Part shown: positions 9,447 through 21,610 of the stretch, piece after piece
Layout: every line of letters begins with the position of its first letter
Position numbering within the stretch: the first letter of the stretch is position 1
Program-made: the position numbers and the translations under genes
The notes under the pieces: model-generated
The model's database searches: none
The model's input: only the letters and a program-made list of their open reading frames with translations
Told to the model about the DNA's origin: nothing
Assembly (NCBI GenBank): GCA_015680905.1
Contig: JADFTS010000115.1
Span: 1-64,000 of the forward strand
Length of the DNA: 64,000 bases
DNA from: Coptis chinensis
Taxonomy: Eukaryota > Streptophyta > Magnoliopsida > Ranunculales > Ranunculaceae
Direction of reading: 5' to 3'

Positions 9447-12200
9447 CACCTCTTCTACCTCATCGGTACTTCCTTCAAACGTTGAAGGGAGCTATGTCGA
9501 GAAACGGTGTTCCAGATTTATGAGGAAGCAATACATAGATATGGTATGAGTTTTTAAACGATTGAAGAATTAAATACGAGAATTTTACAAGAATCGTAGG
9601 TTGACATCTCTCCATCCCAAACCAGCCTCGAGCATCTACACGAGAGCAAAAAGATATTACCTCAAGATATTTTATGATTTTATCCCTTAAACATGTGTTA
9701 ATTTAGAGATCGAAATACAATTCCTTAGGACTCTGTTTCGACAAACAAATGATTCACTTTAAAGGAAATCAAAGTCCTCGAAATGATATATATATAATTT
9801 TATGACGGGAGGCGGAGGCTTCTTAATAGGATCAACGAAGTGGTGCATACCTCCACAGTCCTCCAAAGTATTATCCGCTCTGTACCACTCTGTGGCGAGA
9901 ACCAAATCATCGGGCTTCTTCCATATATAAGCTCGAGCGTGGCTAAGCTCATTTTCGGGACAAGACACGGAGAAGCAAAATGAGACACATATGACCTTCA
10001 CTTCATGCACAAAGTGAATGTCGGATACCGGCAGACTAGATAATATTTACTAGCAACAAACAAACCTAAAACTGCGTCTATCAATAATCAAGTCGGCTTT
10101 CAGCGGTTACCTATTAAAGTAAACTCAGAGGTTTTCTGCAGCAGCTTAACTACTTAAAATTTTCATTTAGACATTAAAAATCAGAAATGAAGTCTCATAC
10201 ACATCATATAGCACACAAAAAGGTGAACTCATGTACAAGAGGGGTCATTTTTTTTCCGGATCCCACCCTACATTGCTCTCGGTCTTTACCCATAGAAACA
10301 TTTTGCAACAAACATTGGTGCGGCTCAAAGACACCCCGCACCATATGCACATGAGTATGCACCCAAAGATGGCTCGCATGTATATTAAGTATTTTAGATT
10401 ATGGTAGTAAGGTCTCAACCGCGACACTATATATCTGCAGATCTATGGGAGTGGGCGAAAGTGAGCACAACCACAAAGTTTTAAGATCACTTTTTTTTCT
10501 TGAGAATCTAACCCTATTTTCGTGCATATCAATTTCGATTTACTCCTTTACCTCATTTGTAAACAACCTTCCGACAAAATTGTGCCCTTCCTTGACTTCA
10601 CTATTTTTTTTTTTTTTTCAAGTGTAGCTCGAAAGTGTTTTATATTTCTACAACTCCTCAGATTCCTTACATTTGGAGTATTAGACACTCATCAAAGTGA
10701 ACATACAAAAAAAGGTGGTGTGGATTGAACACAATTAGGTTTTGATGTTCAATCTTGGTGGCGTACAAAATTGCACCTATATTGTGTTAAGATTTCATTT
10801 TGCAGTGAAATCTTAACCACGAGCTAGCACAAACATGAACAAAGCTATTATATAGGATCTAGGAATAGGATCTGTTTTATCTTGATGAAACTAGGAATTT
10901 GATTTTGTTTCACACTCTTTTATTCAAATAAGTAAATAACCTAATAAATTACTACAACTCAAATGTCCAAGGATAAATTTAAGAAGTCTTATACAATTAA
11001 AACTCTAAAGCTAACTCGGTTCTTACACAATTACAAATCCTATACAATTAAAAGTTTAAAGGTAACACAACACTAACAAAAGCTGTAAGCAAAACTGTTT
11101 TTTCTGCCGCTCAAGATCCTCTTGATTGTCACATATCTTCACGGTAAACAAATTGCCTGCCAAAGTAGTAAACTCCCCAACCCTTAGCACCTCCAAGAGT
11201 TTTAACACCCCAAGCACATTTGTCAATATAAATAATTCCCCAAACACCGCAACTTAATCATAGCACTGATTATATCCTAAGGCTTCCAATATAATATTTA
11301 TACTAACACCATAAAATCAGCAAGAAGGGCACCTTTGGAAGAAGGGCCTTTGGAAGCCAACCCAAACTTAAAACAAATCAGCGTCAAAATCGCAAAAGCA
11401 ACACAACAAGCAATCACTCTCGGTAACAAAGTAATCTCTTTGGGTCGATTACCAAGAACTCTCAATGTGTCGGTCTGCTCCAAAACCTACATTGTTCCCA
11501 ACTCCGATGCAAATGCACTTCCTATAATGCCCAAAGGAGGTTTGTCCAAGAAGACAATTTCTAAATCATTATTAGCTGCGAGTGAATAAGAGCAGCAGCT
11601 ATAAGAAGAGTTAAAGCTTTAGCCAAAGAGAGGAAGAGTTGTTCGGGTTTACCTTATGGATGGCGAAAAAAATATATACCTCGGAATTGCTCGGTACAAT
11701 AGGCGATGTATTCTTGCAATAAAAAAGAATAATGGTGCGAAGTGTTAATTTTTATTTTACACACTTGATAAATATTCTAACAAAATAATATATTGAAGGG
11801 TCTAACCTTACAGAATATATTGAAGGTTCTAACCTTATCGTCATAGAAGAATTATGATGTCGCAAATACAAAGAGCAACCATAGAGAAAAAGTGTTAAAA
11901 GAGCATAGAAGAAAACATCCACAACTAATGGAATATCAAAGTCACACCGGTATGTAACTTGAGAAATAAAAAAATACCGTTTTATACTCTCATTTGATTT
12001 TAAGATATTGTATAGATGTAAGTAAGCGATATCTATATTTTTCTTTATGTCTTTATTACAAAGGAATTGATACAGGGAGGAATTAAATGAGCAATGAGAG
12101 AGCAATCATTTAAGCAATAGTCTTGGTATGAACTTACTGATTTTATAATGACACAACAATTTTAATCTCCTTTCCACAAGAAATGGCTAAAGTTTACCCT
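9447..12200. other. Mostly noncoding interval with two unidentified coding-like stretches
   Basis: Minus-strand 10010-9759 encodes a peptide with C-P-E-N-E-L-S-H-A-R-A-Y-I-W-K-K-P-D-D that looks protein-like but which I cannot place. Minus-strand 11580-11056 holds a broken frame with a hydrophobic stretch (V-I-A-C-C-V-A-F-A-I-L-T-L-I-C-F), possibly a membrane protein piece, with a stop at its centre. The rest is AT-rich. A short inverted repeat (AAGATTTCA...TGAAATCTTA) lies near 10790-10815. The left end of the Helitron should lie in or near the right part of this interval, but I found no clear 5' TC terminus. Confidence 0.3.
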
Positions 12201-12225
12201 TTTTTGGTAAAATTCTCAAACAGTC

Positions 12226-12425
12226 AATGTTGAATCTACAAAGGAACAGACTGCTAAAATAGCTCGCCTTAATCGAAGTCGTTTGTTGGCTTTAAAGAAA
12301 CGTAATCCTTTGTTGGCATCCAAGGAAAACAACTTGCGTTCAAATAAAGGTAAAATTGTATTTTATATTCCGTTGAGGATTAATTAGAGTTTTTGAAATT
12401 TCATATTTTTTATTACACAGGCCAA
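12226..12425 (+). pseudogene. Helitron Rep/helicase, N-terminal exon
   Basis: The exon reads S-T-K-E-Q-T-A-K-I-A-R-L-N-R-S-R followed by K-K-R-N-P-L-L-A, ends at a GTAAAA donor near 12351, and the next exon opens after ACAG at 12420 with the codons for A-K-Q/N-x-G-T. That next exon is cut by the gypsy insertion eight bases in. Joining the two sides of the target duplication restores T-L-N-L-T-D-A-M-R-R-I-M at 23632. Basic N-terminal segments of this sort precede the Helitron helicase-like N domain. Confidence 0.7.
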
Positions 12426-12433
12426 ATAGGTAC

Positions 12434-12905
12434 TGTTTCGACCCCCACCTACGTGGCAAACGTCCATTTGTAGGAGTCTCCACTTTATTCGTTTAATCGA
12501 CAGGGCTAAAGCCCAATTCGCAATATCATGGATCAATGTACAGGGCCATTAACTCATGTGTCTAAAGGCTGAACCTTAGCCACATGGCTTACCTAATATC
12601 ACGTTGATTTATGTCAGATTCGTTTCTTATCAAAGAGATAATTATCGGTTGAGATTTATATTCTATCACAATTACTCAAACTACAAGAATACTTGATCTA
12701 GAAGGACTCTCTACTCTACCTATATAAATACCAAACTATTTTTCATCTGAACTACGTTCTTGAGACTTGATCCCACCGATAATTTTGGTGCGTAGGCAAC
12801 CGCAAGGTGATCTCATCATTCCCCTCACCATCATTTTTCTAATTACTTTTCTCGTTCTTCGTCTTTTCATCAACACTTGGTGTTTTGATCATATTTGGTG
12901 AAACA
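12434..12905 (+). repeat. 5' LTR of gypsy element
   Basis: The 472-bp repeat matches 23146-23626 with scattered small differences, several at CG dinucleotides. A stretch reading CTCTACTCTACCTATATAAATACC near 12705-12730 contains a plausible TATA box, followed by a candidate transcript start. Confidence 0.93.
12718..12730 (+). promoter_or_regulatory. Candidate TATA box in the gypsy LTR
   Basis: CTATATAAATACC lies two thirds along the LTR and is repeated in the other LTR near 23431. Position and sequence suit an LTR promoter; this is inference. Confidence 0.55.
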
Positions 12906-12910
12906 TAATT

Positions 12911-12924
12911 TGGCGCGTCTGCGG
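12911..12924 (+). other. Primer binding site of gypsy element
   Basis: TGGCGCGTCTGCGG lies five bases inside the 5' LTR. It resembles the TGGCGCCGT... sites common in plant Ty3/gypsy elements, with one base missing. I do not assign the tRNA. Confidence 0.65.
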
Positions 12925-12959
12925 TTCTTATCTTACACCCTCGACACGCTGCGAAAGTT

Positions 12960-14780
12960 ATGACATACTTTCGAAGAGCTCAAGGTCCCGATGTGATTCG
13001 CGGCGATCATCACGAACATTATGGTCAAGGATAACTTCATACCGATAAAGATAATACCTTCTAATACTGTTGTTCCACCAATACGCCAAATTATTCAAAG
13101 CGGAGGTTATTGCCTCCGGACGATTCTCCAAGATCGATGCGGATAATGTAAGTCATATGTCTCGAGAAGCACTTCTTCAAAAGTTAAAGACTGTCCGCCA
13201 AAAGAAGAATAATTACTACAGGCGTCATCTTAAACGCCGCGCTCCACTTCGTAGATGATGTTGTATCATCACACCACAACGTCACACACGCCAACGACAT
13301 AATAGTGTGTGGGATTGTTTAAGTGGTGAGGATGAGATTCGCGATATTCGCAATGACCATCAACGAGTTAAGAGTAATGGGCTTACGAATTCCCGACCTC
13401 CGCGAGAAATCTCCACCCACTTGGTCACATTCTCGGTAGGCAAGATGCGCTAATAATCGTCCGATCGCACCCCACGATCCTACTAATTTTGGCAAGTCCC
13501 GAGGAATTCAAATGGCTTAACGAATAATGATCGCGACTCATGATCGTAACCATCAGTATGGTGAAACACTTCAGCAACGCGGTTCTTATCATTCCGAACA
13601 TTATCGTACTGAAAGCCCAACGTACCATCCACAATCATCTCGACACGGAAACGATGAATCTTCGTCGTTTTCTTCTCGTTCTGTTCACTCCCATAGGCGT
13701 CATCGTGACTATGATCACGATCAAACAGATACGGATCTGATGACTCCTCAACGTGTCAGAGAAATGATTAAAAAATCTCTTCTGGACAGCGATCCTTTTG
13801 AATCGACACTAGAAAATCTGGCAGTTGAAGATGGTATTTTGGACAAATTTTCTCTCGCCGTCCAAAGGGCTACTCATAACAAAGACTTCAAACAACCAGA
13901 GTTTGATCAATATGATGATGTCGAGGGTTGCCCTATGCTTCATGTGATTAATTTCACAAACAAACTGGTTTTATCGGGAGGTGATGATGCTTTAAAATGC
14001 AAACTTTTCCCTTCTACATTAAAAGGGGAAGCGTTGGTATGGTTTAGCTTAATTACCTCCGCTTCATTCGTCGATTCAAGGACTTAACCGAAAAGTTTTC
14101 AAGGCGTTTTCATCATAATCTCAAATGTCCAAATGGAGTCCGAAGTTCTTTTCAACATCAAGCAACAACGCGTGAGGAAACTCTCTCGTAGTTTTATCGC
14201 GACGTTTCCGCCAAGCTGCGGTGAGATTTCGAACAATCCGATCTAATGGTGGTTTACGCTTTTAAAGAAGCTATCTTGTTTGATAAAGATGGGTTATACA
14301 ACTCTCTTGTTAGGGATATTCCATCTTCCCGGCGTCGTTATACCAAATGTGAGTTCAACAATTTATCAATGTTGAAGGCGATACGGGCCGCTCGAACTTC
14401 TCGCGGACAAAGATAATAAAGGAAAGGATTTCAATGATCGGTGAAATAAACGAGGAAGAATTCGACTTTTGATCAACGGCAACCCGGTCGAAGCCCTCAG
14501 TATAAGAAAGAAGACTCCACGAAAGGTGGATGGAAAGCCTTTTACTGATTTTGAATTAACTCCGCTTAATACCAAATATCGCGGTAGTTTCGACAAAATC
14601 AAGGATAAGAGTCCGCTCACTCGCCGTTTCCCTTACGGCGACACTAAATCAACTTCGCGATAAATCGTTATGGTGCAAATTTCATAATGATTATGGTCAT
14701 GAGGAGAATTGTCTGGATTAACAAGGGGGAAGAATTGAAAAGCTTTGTGCAGAATGGGAAACTTGATCAATATGTGCGTA
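12960..14780 (+). pseudogene. Gypsy gag, frameshifted
   Basis: The longest open piece (13527-14087) starts with a Ser/His/Arg-rich segment and continues into the retrotransposon gag domain: A-L-K-C-K-L-F-P-S-T-L-K-G-E-A-L-V-W-F. The domain goes on in other frames to about 14400 (L-T-E-K-F-S-R-R-F, then F-Y-R-D-V-S). An earlier piece at 13070-13258 (Y-A-K-L-F-K-A-E-V-I-A-S-G-R) belongs to the start of the polyprotein. At least four frame changes are needed to read it through. No zinc knuckle is evident, which is common in this group. Confidence 0.82.
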
Positions 14781-15069
14781 AGAAAGTAACAACTCAAGCT
14801 TTAACTATCAATCGATCACAATGTCATTAAGGTTGGACATGCCATCATTGATTCATTGTCCAATACTCAAATGGAAAACTGCTCGTCGTTCTAAAGTCAA
14901 ATATCCGTCTAATTTATGCGAAGTTAACGGGATCAATTTTGTGGAAGGTTTTCGCGACGGAGACTATTGAAGATGAACCATTATGTTTCATCGACCAAGA
15001 TCTAATGGGTGCATGTTCCTCATTATGATCTTTGTCGTGATAACTGCATTATATCACCGTATCGTGTAC

Positions 15070-15400
15070 AACGATATAATGATCGACAATGGTAGTAGTT
15101 CAAAGCGTCATGTTTTTCGGGTGTTATCGCAGTATTCCTTTTATTGATAACTTGGTCACCCCGAAAAATGCTATCGTTGGTTTTGATGGTACCGCTACTC
15201 ATTGCGTTGGAAGGTGTCTCTCCCGGTCCACTCTTTATGCGAAGGAAGTCAATATTGATTTCTTATTGATGGATTGTAAATCCCCTTACAATGTCATCCT
15301 TGGTCGAGATTGGATTCATTATATGGAACCTGTTGTCTCAACATATCATCAAGCCATCAAGTTCCCATTCAATAAAAGAGTGCGAAGGTGCAAATGATCA
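15070..15400 (+). pseudogene. Gypsy aspartic protease domain
   Basis: M-I-D-N-G-S-S at about 15078-15098 is the D-x-G-S/T active-site region. It is followed in a neighbouring frame (15089-15397) by V-G-F-D-G-T and the conserved Y-N-V-I-L-G-R-D-W. One frame change after the active-site serines breaks it. The protease cleaves the gag-pol polyprotein. Confidence 0.8.
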
Positions 15401-15639
15401 ACCGGCATCTCTAATTTGCCACGACAATGTTCTCGATGATTATAAGAAGTCTGAAGTTGTTGGACGAACTATTCTGAGTTCCAACGCCATCAAATAGCAA
15501 TTACAGCATCCGGGACCTTCATTTTACTCTGCCAATAGAAATGTTGAAGGACCCCCGACAGTCGATTCACTTTTAGAAGTTCAAATTGGCCAACTCCACG
15601 AAGAGACTACTTTTATTTCAAGCCCGAACTTCTAGAAGA

Positions 15640-16700
15640 GGAGAGACAAGAGCTTATTTTGTTATCGCGGAAGAATAATCATGTGTTTGCTTGGCGAATA
15701 GAGCAAATGCTCGGTATAGATCCCCGGTGGCTTGTCATAAACTTCGACATTGATCCTAATGCAAAACCAGTTCGACAAAAGCCCCGAAGGATGGCCCCCG
15801 ATAGAAAGATGAAAGTGAAAGAGCTAAATCGACCGTCTCTTTGTCATGTTAACTTTATAAGGCACGTGACTTATCCAACATGGATGTCAAATGTTGTCGC
15901 GATGCCTAAAAAAAGAACGGCAAATTACGTGTTTGTATCGATTTCACAAATCTCAATAAGGCTTGTCCGGTTCATCCGTATCCATTACCTCGTGATATCC
16001 GAAATGGTCGATGCAACATCCGGTTTCGCCGTTTGTCTTTTGGATGCTTATTCCGGTTATCATCGATTCGTTATTCATTGAGGACCAAGAGTTCACTGCA
16101 TTCATTACAGACCAAGGCATTTACTGTTACCAGGTAATGCCTTTCGGTCTGAAAAACGCTGGAGCCACATATCAAAAGCTAGTCAACACTATTTTTTCTG
16201 ATATACTTGGAAAGACAGTCGAAGCATACATCGACGACATGGTTGTCAAATCTACAAAAGCACCTGATCATCTTACTGATTTGCAAGTTGTTTTCGACAG
16301 ACTCTCCAATTTCAACATGCGTTTGAATCCGGCTAAGTGTTCTTTCGGTTTATCATCTGGTAAATTCTTAGGATACATGATGACTAGACGCGGAATTGAA
16401 GCAAATCCGGATCAGATTCGAGCTATCCTTGAAATGCCTTCTCCGACGTCAAAGAAAGAAATTCAACGACTTACAGGACGCTTGGCTGCCCTAAATCGCT
16501 TTATCTCTCGGTATTCTGATCGATGCCGTCCTTTTTTCCAAACATTGAAAGACGCATCAATTTGGACGAGGAGGATTTGTGAACTTGCATTTCGTCATTT
16601 GAAAGCATACTTAGTCCAACCTCCGGTTCTTGCCAGTCCCCAAAGAACGGGCAGCCTATATAGGTCTGTATTTAGCCGCGAATCGATCATGCCGTAAGTG
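15640..16700 (+). pseudogene. Gypsy reverse transcriptase
   Basis: Two overlapping frames cover the domain. The first (15659-16081) gives H-V-F-A-W, K-P-V-R-Q-K-P-R-R-M-A-P, V-V-A-M-P-K-K and L-L-D-A-Y-S-G-Y-H. The second (16011-16697) gives T-A-F-I-T-D-Q-G-I-Y-C-Y, M-P-F-G-L-K-N-A-G-A-T-Y-Q and the catalytic Y-I-D-D-M-V-V-K-S near 16226-16252, then the thumb and connection L-N-P-A-K-C-S-F-G and F-L-G-Y-M. The usual R-V-C-V-D-F-T-D-L-N-K region is garbled near 15930-15990. A single frame change separates fingers from palm, after which over 200 codons are open. Confidence 0.92.
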
Positions 16701-17039
16701 CCGTCTTATTTGTCAACGGTGGCGATGGTCGTCCTATATTCTTTGTTAGCAAGACTCTTACAACTGCTGAAACAAGATATTCTCGAGTGGAGAAAATTGC
16801 ATTGGCCTTGGTTCATGCTGCCCGACGTCTTAAGCCTTATTTCCAGGGACGAGTCGCCAAAGTTTATACCGAATATCCACTGCGAAAGCTTTTTCGCAAT
16901 GCTCAGGAATCAAGTAAGCCTCATGAGAATGGGAAAGTTACCTTAGCGCTTATAGCATTGAGTTTGAAACTCGCACAGCTGAGAAAGGACAAGCTTTGGC
17001 TTCGCTAATGGCTGATTTTCCAATTGATGATATTCTTAT

Positions 17040-17560
17040 GTCTGACGCATTACTAGACGAAGAAAATGTCATCGACAACACGCCATTACCTCTTGGGGGC
17101 GATGATTTGCCAAACTTATCAGATGTATGTATCTGGCGATTGTTGGATTGTTTACAGCGATGGTTCGCATAATAAGTATGGCTCCGGTATTGGGTGTGTA
17201 ATCTTGCAACCGAATGGAGAAAAAATTGAGAAGTCAATGCGTTTGGGTTTTGACGCTTCAAATAATGAGGCCGAAAGCACGGGTCATTCATTTGCGGCTT
17301 CTTGCGACCGCTCTTCACTTGGGGGCGACTAAACTACAATTATTCACAGATTCTAAGTTAGTCGCTAGCCAGTTTGGTGGATCGTATGCAGCTCGTGACG
17401 ATAGAATGGCGGCTTATGTGGACTTAATTCATCGGATTGCTCGAAATTTTGATTCTATCAGTATTGTGCAGCGTCCGCGTCATGACGTGCGACATGCGGA
17501 TTCTCTCGCTTATTTATCCGCGGCAGTTAAGTCAGATAAGCCTCGCCAGATTACCATTGA
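17040..17560 (+). pseudogene. Gypsy RNase H, archaeal type
   Basis: The pieces read Y-S-D-G-S-H, G-x-G-C-V-I-L-Q-P-N-G, N-N-E-A-E, then L-F-T-D-S-K-L-V-A-S-Q-F-G-G-S-Y-A-A-R-D-D-R-M, and R-H-A-D-S-L-A. These carry the acidic catalytic residues (D, E, D, D) and the layout of the archaeal-type RNase H that is characteristic of Tat-group elements. A frame change lies between N-E-A-E and the T-D-S-K part, near 17270. A more decayed segment before it (16700-17000: L-F-V-N, F-V-S-K-T-L, E-K-I-A-L-A-L-V-H-A-A-R-R) fits the usual first RNase H domain, so two RNase H domains may be present. Confidence 0.85.
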
Positions 17561-17879
17561 ATTTCAAAAGGAACCAAGTATTGATCTTTCCATCGAGGAT
17601 GTGCGCGATATGTACATCACTCAGAGTTGTTTTTTCATCAAGACATTTTTTGAGGAATCACGTTATGCCAATTTGATATCTCCTGTGCTGACTCGGAAGC
17701 GCAAGCGTGATCTTGATAATCCAGCTATCATTGCAGAGAAAACGCTTGATCCACAACTTATGCTATCAGATGACCACAATGATCCTATCAATGATATTGT
17801 CTCGGTCCATACCGACGACGATCATGAAGCTGACAATGCTCCAGAGGTTCCTGATATAGAGCTAAGTTTTCCACTTACA

Positions 17880-19090
17880 CCTTGTGATGCAGATGATTGG
17901 CGTCTTCCTTATATCACATATTTACATGATCACATCTTGCCTCCCGATCATAAAGTGGGTGATCGTGTCAAACGCGATGCTTGGAAATATTGTCTCATAT
18001 CGACTTGAGCGATGCTGTTGCAACTTTATCGCAAAGGCACAAGTCTTAACCATATGCCGTTGTCTCAGAAAGTGAAGGTTTGCTCGCCCTGGCAGAAATT
18101 CATTCGGGCCTATGTGGGAACCAGGGGGCGAAGTCTCGCTCATAGAGCAATGACACAAGGATCTTTGTGGCCGTACATGCAAAAGGATGCTAAAGCGTTT
18201 GTCCGAGAAGTGTGTTCCTTTGTCGAAATATGCTAATATGGGAAATCTTCCAAAGAACGGAACTTCATCCAATCTTGAGCCCTTGGCGTTTGCAAAGTGG
18301 GGTCTTGACATCGCCGGCCCCTCTTCAAAGCTCCCGGCGGTGTTCGTTTCTTACTCATCGCGAATCGATTATTTTACAAAGTGGGCTGAAGCTATGCCCT
18401 TAGCCCGGATCCATTAGCCGGATGTTAAAAAATTCTTATGGTGAGACATTGTTTGTCGTTTTCGGTATTCCAACATCATGACTTGACAATGGCAAACAAT
18501 TTGATCTCAAGAAATTCGACAATTTTGTTACGACTTGAAAATTACTCACAATTTCTCAAGACCATACCATCCTCAAGCTAATGGACAAGTGAAGCTACTA
18601 ACAAATCCATTCTTGCAATGCTCGGCGGCGACTTCAACAGGCCAAAGGAAATTGGGTTAAGGAACTTCCCGCGGTTATGTGGGCTTATCGAACCACACCT
18701 AAGCATTCAACTGGATTTTCTCCGTTTAATCTTGCTTACGATGGAGGCGGTCTTGCCTACAGAGTTGATGACACCAACCACACTTAACTTCTAACGTGGA
18801 ATTGGAGTCGAATGATCAAGCACTTGCTCGCGAAGCCAAAGCCTTGATAGATTAGACAAGAGATGTTGGTCTTCAACGGTTAATTCGTTATCGTCGATAT
18901 GAAACGAAAATATGATAAGAAAGTTCGACTTAAAGTGTTTGAGAAAGATGGGGTACTTTTTGTCGAAAAGACGAGGTTGATAGATTCCGGTAAATTTGGA
19001 GCTGGGCTGGACAGTCCATACATCATAGATCGCCACCGCCACCAAAGGATCTTATTTTCTCCGAGATTTAGATGGCAATGTTCTCGATAA
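17880..19090 (+). pseudogene. Gypsy integrase, broken at the catalytic glutamate
   Basis: The integrase core starts at W-G-L-D-I-A-G-P (18298-18320), giving the first catalytic aspartate, and continues F-T-K-W-A-E-A. D-N-G-K-Q-F-D near 18484 gives the second. The third region, H-P-Q-A-N-G-Q followed by GTGAAGCTACTAACAAA near 18575-18605, reads through the expected V-E-A-T-N-K only if one base is added, so the catalytic glutamate is out of frame. Downstream pieces match the W-A-Y-R-T-T and S-P-F-x-L-A-Y-G parts (18680-18745). Upstream zinc-binding residues are not clear. Confidence 0.82.
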
Positions 19091-19289
19091 GCCGTGGAAT
19101 CGCGTTTCATCTGCATGCAAGTTCTATAAGTAGATTTTAGTTGTGTTTTTTCCGTTATCCCGAGAAATAAAATAATACAATATTTAGTTTGTTTCGATTC
19201 AGGGCATGTATTTTCCGTTGTTATCTTTGCATTTTTTAAGACTTGGTAATCAATAAAGAAGCAGTTCTTTCACTTCAGTTCCAATGGTA

Positions 19290-20410
19290 TGATCGCTACA
19301 ACAAAATCTGGCGAAATTACCACGTTTAATTTCGTCAGTCTAAGTCGAACGCTTTTACGCTCGCTTAGTCGTTAATATCGCTTCGACAAAAAATGGCGAA
19401 ATTACCACGTTTAATTTCGTCAATCTAAGTTGAACGTTTTTACGCTCGCTTAGTCGTTACTATCGCTACAACAAAATCTGGCGAAATTACCACGTTTAAT
19501 TTAAAATTCGGTCTAAGTCGAACGCTTTTACGCCGCAATTAGTCGTTAATATCGCTTCCACAAAATGGCGAAATTACCACGTTTAATTTTCGTCAATCTA
19601 AGTTTGAACGCTTTTACGCCGCTTAGTCGTTACTATTGCTATTCACGACAAAATCTGACGAAATTACCACATTTAATTTCGTCAGTCTAAGTTGAACGCT
19701 TTTACGCCGCTTAGTTGTTATTATCGCTATCGACAAAAATTTTAAATTACCACGTTTAATTTAAATCGATCCTAAGTTGAACGGCTTTTACGCCGCTTAG
19801 TATTATTATCGCTACGACAAAATCGGCCGAACTTACCACATTTAATTTCGTGGGTCTAAGTTGAACGCTTTTACGCCGCTTTTAGTTAGTCGTTATTCGA
19901 CAAAAAATGGCAAAATTACCACGCGTTTAATTTTCGTCAATCTAAGTTGAACGCTTTTACGCCGCTTAGTCGTTACTATCGCTATAACAAAACCGGTGAA
20001 ATTACCACGTTTAATTTAGATGGGTCTAAGTCGAACGCTTTTACGGCTTAAGTCGATTCGTTAATATCCTTCCACAAAAATGGCTAAATTACCACGTTTA
20101 ATTTCGTCAATCTAAGTTGAGCGGCTTTACGCCGCTTAGTCGTTACTATTCTTACGACAAAATCGTAACGAAATTACCACGTTTAATTTCGTCAGTCTAA
20201 GTTGAACGCTTTTACGCTCGCTTAGTCGTTATTATCGCTACGACAAAATCTGACGAAATTACCACGTTTAATTTCGTCAGTCTAAGTTGAACGCTTTTAC
20301 GCTCGCTTAGTCGTATTATCGCTACGACAAAATCTGACGAACTTACCACATTTAATTTCGTCAGTCTAAATTGAACGATTTTACGCTCGCTTAGTCGGTT
20401 ACTCGCGCTA
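19290..20410 (+). repeat. Tandem array, 86-bp unit, about 13 copies
   Basis: The motif AAATTACCACGTTTAATTT recurs at about 19313, 19399, 19485, 19571, 19659 and on to about 20340, a period of 86 bp. Each unit also holds GTCTAAGT(C/T)GAACG and a GCTTAGTCGTTA segment. Units differ mainly at CG-containing words (ACGCTCGC versus ACGCCGC; TTCGTCAG versus TTAGATGG). The array lies after integrase in the gypsy 3' region, where Tat-type elements often carry tandem repeats. I see no coding capacity. Confidence 0.92.
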
Positions 20411-20769
20411 TGTCAACATCTGATGAAGTGCCCCGTTTCGTTTCGTCAGTTCTGCATCGGAGCATTTTTTCGCTCAATCTAATTTTGCAAGCTTAAAGTT
20501 AGCATTGGGGGCGTTTCATTCTATTTCGTGTCATCTATATAATTCAACAACATTGTCAGTTTTCCACAGGTATGTTATATAACATCACAATGATATTCAA
20601 TAGCCAACACATACTTTGTTTTATTAAAAAACAACATTTTTTAGCTCTTTGGCATTACATTCACACAATCACATAATCATTGGTTTGAGAAAAGCCAATG
20701 GTTCCTTATCAGTTTTTTGCTTATACAACTCGTACAACTCTTTACGTTTCAAAGCTTAAACTATGTAAT

Positions 20770-21610
20770 GACTTATTTATTTATTTTTTAAGGCATTGTA
20801 CCGATCTTTCTACGAAAAAATTTTCCAAGCGAAAATTTTTAAATGGAGTTCGATTATTTTTTCTAAGGCATTGTTCGATCTTTCTAGGAGAAATTTTCCG
20901 AAAGCAACAAATTTCAAACTTCATGCCAATATTTTTTGAGCAAAACTTTTACGTTTCAAAGCTTAAACTATATGACGACTTATTTATTTATTTTTTAAGG
21001 CATTGTATAGATCTTTCTCACGAAAAATTTTCAAGCGAAAATTTTCGCCGTCGATTTCATTATTTTTTCTAAGGCATTGTTCCGATCTTTCTAGGAGAAT
21101 TTTTCCGAGCAACAAATTTCAAACAAACTTCATGCCAATATTTTTGAGCAAAACTTTTTCCGAAGTTAAACTTTCCGGCAAACTTTATTATTTTTTAAGG
21201 CATTGAGCCGATCTTACCTAATCAATTGTCTCGTCAATTGTCTTACGGTTGTTCGATTAAATCTTCATTTTCTTCTTCGAAATCAGATTCATTTTCGCAC
21301 GCTTCGGTTAACTATTTTCCTTGATCATTCTTTTTCTAAGGCATTGTGCCGATCTTTCTGAAAAATTTTTTCCGGCGAAAATTTTCGGCCAAGATCATTA
21401 TTTTTTAAAGCATTCTGCGGATCTTTCTACGATAAATTTTCCGAGCGAAATTTTTTGACAGCGTCATTATTTTTTCTAAAGCATTCTGCCGATCTTTCTA
21501 CAAGAAATTTTCTAAGTGAAATTTTTTCCAACAGTTTCATTATTTTTTCTAAAGCATTGAGCCGATCTTTCTCAACGAAACTTATGTCAGTTTCTTTAAT
21601 TCTTCTACGA
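20770..21610 (+). repeat. Second degenerate tandem array, about 70-bp unit
   Basis: The phrase TTTTTTAAGGCATTG followed by CGATCTTTCT, a few bases, and a G/CGAAATTTTC word recurs near 20787, 20857, 20997, 21071, 21198, 21339, 21408, 21478 and 21548. Spacing is about 70 bp at both ends, with larger double-length steps in the middle. It is T-rich and has no open frame of interest. It lies between the 86-bp array and the vicilin fragment. Confidence 0.8.

Noticed and set aside
9447..9570. Host exon interrupted by copia element 1
   Set aside because: Frames on both strands can be followed for 20-40 codons across the target site, but no family or splice pattern decides between them.
10745..10815. 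Short inverted repeat as a terminator or small-RNA hairpin
   Set aside because: Stem of about 10 bp in AT-rich plant DNA; common by chance.
11752..12105. 117-codon minus-strand frame
   Set aside because: Low complexity (Tyr/Ile/Leu-rich from AT-rich DNA) with no motif.
19290..20410. 86-bp periodic repeats considered as a CRISPR array
   Set aside because: Plant nuclear context, no unique spacers between conserved repeats (the whole unit repeats), and location inside a gypsy 3' region.
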